Of a stretch of 8,850 bases of DNA, positions 6,161 to 8,850 are shown in pieces (position 1 is the first letter of the stretch; each line of letters begins with the position of its first letter). Made by a program: the position numbers and the translations under genes. Where the stretch lies: positions 1-8,850 of the forward strand of contig JBFKOW010000149.1 of the NCBI GenBank assembly GCA_041628615.1, given 5' to 3'. Source of the stretch: JAMWZF01 sp041628615. GTDB taxonomy: Bacteria > Pseudomonadota > Alphaproteobacteria > Rhodobacterales > Rhodobacteraceae. The notes under the pieces were generated by a model that saw nothing but the letters and a program-made list of their open reading frames with translations, searched no databases and was not told the DNA's origin.

Positions 6161-6586
6161 TTACTTCACCTCGATGCCCATGGAGCGGGCGGAGCCCAGG
6201 ATGATCTGCATCGCGCCCTCGACGGAGGTGGCGTTGAGATCCTTCATCTTGGCCTCGGCGATCTCGCGGACCTGGGCCACGGTCACGGTGCCCGCGGTCT
6301 CCTTGCCGGGAGCCTTGGCGCCGGATTTCAGCTTGGCGGCCTTCTTGAGGAAATAGGACGCGGGGGGCGTCTTGATTTCCATCGTGAAGGACTTGTCCTG
6401 GTAGTAGCTGATGATGGTCGGGCACGGCGCGCCCGGTTCCATCTCCTGCGTCTTGGCGTTGAACGCCTTGCAGAATTCCATGATGTTGATGCCGCGCTGA
6501 CCCAGCGCCGGACCGACCGGCGGAGACGGGTTCGCCTTGCCGGCGGGGACCTGAAGCTTCAGGGTCCCGACGAGTTTCTTGGCCAT
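6161..6586 (-). CDS. rplK: 50S ribosomal protein L11
   Basis: The product is a 141-residue L11, which with L10-L12 forms the base of the GTPase-associated centre and is needed for RelA activation on stalled ribosomes. The N-terminal domain (about 1-70) carries the proline-rich, thiostrepton-contacting stretch NPSPPVGPALGQRGINIMEF. The C-terminal rRNA-binding domain includes AGTVTVAQVREIAEAKM and ends in GSARSMGIEVK. Length is exactly typical. The start ATG at 6586 has a very strong AAAGGAGG site a few bases upstream. It is the first gene of an rplK-rplA unit with its own candidate promoter. secE-nusG, often directly upstream, is replaced here by a dienoyl-CoA isomerase-like gene. Confidence 0.98.
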   Translation of the reverse strand: MAKKLVGTLKLQVPAGKANPSPPVGPALGQRGINIMEFCKAFNAKTQEMEPGAPCPTIISYYQDKSFTMEIKTPPASYFLKKAAKLKSGAKAPGKETAGTVTVAQVREIAEAKMKDLNATSVEGAMQIILGSARSMGIEVK

Positions 6587-6608
6587 TTCTGGCCTCCTTT
6601 TCCAACAG

Positions 6609-6665
6609 GGGCGGAACGCGTCCCGCCCGGTTTGCGTGGCGTGGTGCGGTCCGGATCACGCGTGA
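6609..6665 (-). promoter_or_regulatory. Structured rplK leader, candidate L1 feedback site
   Basis: Within the roughly 130-base leader of rplK lie two symmetric elements. A hairpin at 6609-6628 reads GGGCGGGA, loop CGCG, TTCCGCCC on the minus strand (8 pairs with one G-U), ending about a dozen bases before the ribosome-binding site. A perfect palindrome TCACGCGTGA occupies 6656-6665, with further GG/CC pairing just outside it. L1 commonly binds such a leader to repress rplKA; assigning that role to this hairpin is inference, as I could not identify the rRNA-like internal loop with certainty. Confidence 0.4.
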
Positions 6666-6721
6666 CCCTCGCCTCCCACGGATATCGACCCGCCCGGAAT
6701 CGCTCCGGTCGGGACCGGCGC

Positions 6722-6750
6722 GGGATAGGGGAACGGCGGGGGATAATCAA
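6722..6750 (-). promoter_or_regulatory. Candidate sigma-70-type promoter for rplKA
   Basis: On the minus strand TTGATT (6745-6750) is 17 bp from TATCCC (6722-6727), followed by the GC-rich discriminator GCGCC. It lies in the 197-bp gap after the isomerase gene and gives a leader of about 130 bases. The core TATCCCGCGCC matches the rplJ promoter core at 10 of 11 positions, strengthening both assignments. Confidence 0.55.
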
Positions 6751-6783
6751 GCCTCTCGCCGCGGGGGCCGGCGGGACGGGCGG

Positions 6784-7623
6784 TCAGACCGGCGCCAGCA
6801 GGTCCCGGAAGGTCGCCTCGGTCCTGGCCATCCGGGCCTGGATCGCCGCCATCATGTCCTCGGAGCGGAGCATCCCGGCGTTCCAGGTGGCGATCTGGTC
6901 GAGCCCGTCGGCCACGCCGTGGTCCCGCGCGTAGGTCAGCGCCCGCTTGGTCCCCGCGACGGCGAGCGGCGACTTGGCGGCGATCGTCCGGGCCAACTCG
7001 AGCGCGGCCTGCCGCACCGCGGCGCCATCGGCGTGAACGGCGTTGACGAGCCCCCAGGCGGCGGCCTCGGCGGCACCGAAACGCCGCCCGGTCAACGCAA
7101 GTTCCGCCGCGATCCCGCGGGGGATCAGGTTCGGCAGCCGCTGCAGCGTGCCGACATCCGCCGCCATGCCGATGTTGATCTCCTCGATCCCGAAGCTCGC
7201 GTCCTCGGCGGCAAGCCGGATGTCGCAGGCCGTCACGAGGTCCACCGCGCCGCCGAGGCAGGCGCCGTGGATCGCGGCGATGACGGGCAGCCGGGTCCCT
7301 TCCAGCGCCGAAAGCGCCGCCTGCAGCCGCAGGATCAGGCCGCGCAGCGCATGGGCGGCGCGGCCCGGTTCCTGCGCCAGCAGGACGTTGATCTCCTGGA
7401 AGGCGGCGAGGTCCATGCCGCCGCTGAAATGCTTGCCGGCCCCGGTCAGAACCAGCGCCCGCACCGACGGATCGGCATCCAGCGCGGCGACGATCCGGGG
7501 CAGGTCGGCCCAGAAATCCAGGCTCATCCCGTTCGCCTTCTCGGGCCGGTTCATCTGCAGTTCGAGGACGGCTCCATGACGGGCCAGGGCGAAGAAGGTG
7601 CTGTCGGGAAGATCGGTGGTCAT
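6784..7623 (-). CDS. Crotonase family, probable delta(3,5)-delta(2,4)-dienoyl-CoA isomerase
   Basis: This 279-residue crotonase-superfamily enzyme probably converts 3,5-dienoyl-CoA to 2,4-dienoyl-CoA during beta-oxidation of unsaturated fatty acids with odd-numbered double bonds. Oxyanion-hole segments are visible at KHFSGGMDL (64-72) and HGACLGGAVDL (119-129). The assignment beyond a generic enoyl-CoA hydratase rests on Asp128 (in GAVDL), Glu148 (in IEEIN) and Asp156 (in AADVGT). Their spacing of 20 and 8 residues equals that of the catalytic Asp176, Glu196 and Asp204 of rat ECH1, and the flanking AADVGTLQRLP is also ECH1-like. ATG at 7623 is preceded by GGAG with a 6-base spacer. The gene stands alone, divergent from the ankyrin gene and tandem with rplK. 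No clear terminator was seen before the rplK promoter, so some read-through is possible. The exact substrate is untested. Confidence 0.88.
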   Translation of the reverse strand: MTTDLPDSTFFALARHGAVLELQMNRPEKANGMSLDFWADLPRIVAALDADPSVRALVLTGAGKHFSGGMDLAAFQEINVLLAQEPGRAAHALRGLILRLQAALSALEGTRLPVIAAIHGACLGGAVDLVTACDIRLAAEDASFGIEEINIGMAADVGTLQRLPNLIPRGIAAELALTGRRFGAAEAAAWGLVNAVHADGAAVRQAALELARTIAAKSPLAVAGTKRALTYARDHGVADGLDQIATWNAGMLRSEDMMAAIQARMARTEATFRDLLAPV

Positions 7624-7718
7624 GGCGGGCTCCGGGGCGGGACGACTGTTCCCGACCCTAGCCTCCCGGTCCCCGCACCGGGCAAGACTTTCGCCGCGTC
7701 AGCACGGCGACCGGCCAC

Positions 7719-7795
7719 CCTGCCGGGTTGGGGCAGCGGCCCGGCAGGCTTGCATTGCACCGGTTTCGGGCGGACCATCGGGACACGCCTGCCGG
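7719..7795. repeat. Three alternating copies of CCTGCCGG in a divergent spacer
   Basis: CCTGCCGGG (7719-7727) and CCCGGCAGG (7740-7748) form a 9-bp inverted repeat with a 12-bp spacer. The middle copy, read as CCGGCAGGC (7741-7749), also forms a perfect 9-bp inverted repeat with GCCTGCCGG (7787-7795). The middle arm can pair with either neighbour but not both. The array sits in the 198-bp gap between the divergent isomerase and ankyrin genes, upstream of the latter. A binding-site array or a 5' RNA switch are possible readings; chance is a real alternative at this GC content. Confidence 0.5.
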
Positions 7796-7821
7796 CACCG
7801 ACTGCAAGAGGGCGTCCCGTC

Positions 7822-8829
7822 ATGGCCGCTGCCTTCACGTTCCCCACCCGGTTCGCCGCGCTGTTGTTCATGGCCGTGGCCGGCCTCGCCGACGCGCAGA
7901 TCCTCGAGGCGATCGCAGAGGATGACAGCGCCGGTCTCGCGGCGCTGATCGCCGCCGGAGCGGACGTGAACGCGGGTGCCGGCGATGGCGGGCGCACGCT
8001 GCCGCTGGTCTACGCCGCTGGGATCGAGCGGCCCGGCATGGTCGCCCAGCTCATCGCGGCGGGGGCCGACATCGACGCGGCGCAGCCGAACGGCCGGACC
8101 GCGCTGATGGCGGTCGCGGGGTCCGGGTCGGTCGAAATCCTCAACATGCTGCTGGCGAACGGCGCGCGGCCAGGGCCAGAACACGCTGCCGAGGCCAGGG
8201 CGCAGGGCCAGCCCGCCATGGTGGCGATCCTCGAACACGCCGCGGCCGCCGCGGCCGCCGCCGCCTACGACCCCGGCAACCTGGGCTTCGACCCGGAACC
8301 GTCCGGGACCCTGGTCGCAGCGATGCAGGTCAGGCTGATCCTGATGGGCTACTATCGGGGCGAGATCGATGGCCAGCTCGGCGAGGAGACGATCGCGGCC
8401 CTCGGCCGTTTCAACGACAACGCCGGCGCGGTTCCGGCCGACCGGATCACCGCCGCCACGATCGCCGCGCTGGAACCGGCCATCCACCCGGATTGCGGGG
8501 GCGGGCCGCAGACCCTGCGGACGAACGTCTACTGGACCTATCTGGAACTGCTGTATCACGGCTGCATCGCCGCGGACGCGGAGCTCAACCGGTTCGCGGC
8601 GATCACCGACTCGCGGGGCGGCGGCGTCGATCCGTTCCGGATCGTCTGCGATGACCGCGGCCAGCTTGTCGTCACCGCCGACACGCTGCTGTGGCTGCCC
8701 GTGTGGTCCAGCTACGCCGGCGAATTCCGGCTGGCGAACCTGCGGATCGACGGCTGCGCCACGATCGGCGACCGCGGCTACATCATCGGCGCCGGCAGCA
8801 CGGTGAGCTTCGACCCGCTCGACCCCTGA
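7822..8829 (+). CDS. Exported ankyrin-repeat protein with peptidoglycan-binding-like domain
   Basis: The 335-residue product has a signal peptide (about residues 1-25, hydrophobic FAALLFMAVAGLADA, likely cleavage after ADA). Residues about 26-118 hold roughly three ankyrin-like repeats with the recurring LIAAGADVN / LIAAGADID / LLANGARP hairpin motif. A run of nine alanines (140-148) links to a segment at about 163-218 resembling the PG_binding_1 fold (MQVRLILMGYYRGEIDGQLG, then a helix and a TAATIAALE ending). The last 115 residues are unrecognised and carry four cysteines (225, 248, 276, 312), which could form two disulfides in the periplasm. ATG at 7822 has GAGGG 9 bases upstream; the same frame stays open far upstream only because it is antisense to the isomerase gene. 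A cell-envelope role is inferred; no catalytic motif was seen. Confidence 0.85.
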   Translation: MAAAFTFPTRFAALLFMAVAGLADAQILEAIAEDDSAGLAALIAAGADVNAGAGDGGRTLPLVYAAGIERPGMVAQLIAAGADIDAAQPNGRTALMAVAGSGSVEILNMLLANGARPGPEHAAEARAQGQPAMVAILEHAAAAAAAAAYDPGNLGFDPEPSGTLVAAMQVRLILMGYYRGEIDGQLGEETIAALGRFNDNAGAVPADRITAATIAALEPAIHPDCGGGPQTLRTNVYWTYLELLYHGCIAADAELNRFAAITDSRGGGVDPFRIVCDDRGQLVVTADTLLWLPVWSSYAGEFRLANLRIDGCATIGDRGYIIGAGSTVSFDPLDP

Positions 8830-8830
8830 C

Positions 8831-8848
8831 ACCGGAACCGGAACCGGG
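8831..8848. repeat. Short tandem hexamer after the ankyrin gene
   Basis: ACCGGA, ACCGGA, ACCGGG follow immediately after the stop codon. GACCC at the end of the gene (8821-8825) could pair with GGGTC at the window edge (8846-8850), so this may be the start of a terminator that is cut off. Weak evidence. Confidence 0.3.
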
Positions 8849-8850
8849 TC

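Noticed and set aside
6919..7821. Long upstream in-frame extension of the ankyrin gene
   Set aside because: It is antisense to the isomerase gene and has no domain character. The ATG at 7822 has both a ribosome-binding site and a signal peptide directly after it.
8252..8266. GCC/GCG-only tract as a possible regulatory or slippage repeat
   Set aside because: It sits inside the ankyrin gene and encodes the poly-alanine linker. Mixed synonymous codons argue against a unit expansion.
1..8850. CRISPR array, tRNA, rRNA, insertion sequence or phage features
   Set aside because: No regularly spaced repeats, no tRNA T-loop signature with a foldable cloverleaf, and no transposase, integrase or terminal inverted repeats were seen on either strand.

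Overview
The window is chromosomal DNA from a high-GC alphaproteobacterium, most likely a member of the Rhodobacterales. The ribosomal proteins and the RpoB N-terminus closely resemble that order as I remember it, for example RpoB beginning MAQSFLGQKRLRKYYGKIRE and L10 beginning [20 protein letters not shown]. I assigned this by recognition, not by a database search.

Layout, left to right: the 5' 1.6 kb of rpoB (minus, running off the left edge just before the rifampicin-resistance region); a 245-bp spacer full of hairpins; rplL and rplJ (minus); a 459-bp divergent region holding a long rplJ leader and a candidate rplJ promoter; an HWE-family sensor histidine kinase with two PAS-like domains (plus); a small exported protein of unknown function (minus); an intrinsic terminator, then rplA and rplK (minus) with their own leader and promoter; a crotonase-superfamily gene with the full catalytic signature of delta(3,5)-delta(2,4)-dienoyl-CoA isomerase (minus); a 198-bp divergent spacer with a repeated inverted motif; and an exported ankyrin / peptidoglycan-binding-like protein (plus).

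This is the familiar rplKAJL-rpoBC cluster, but split. About 2.7 kb separates rplA from rplJ, and a strong hairpin followed by a T-run closes rplKA. The two ribosomal units therefore appear to be transcribed separately. Their candidate promoters share a near-identical core (TATSCCGCGCC) and several colinear 7-mers in the leaders, which suggests coordinate control. secE-nusG, often found upstream of rplK, is not in the window; the isomerase gene occupies that place.

I found no CRISPR array, transposase, tRNA or rRNA gene and no obvious new multi-gene system. The less ordinary content is the inserted kinase and exported-protein pair, the structured leaders and spacers (including a possible alternative-pairing element at the rplJ ribosome-binding site), and the two uncharacterised exported proteins.
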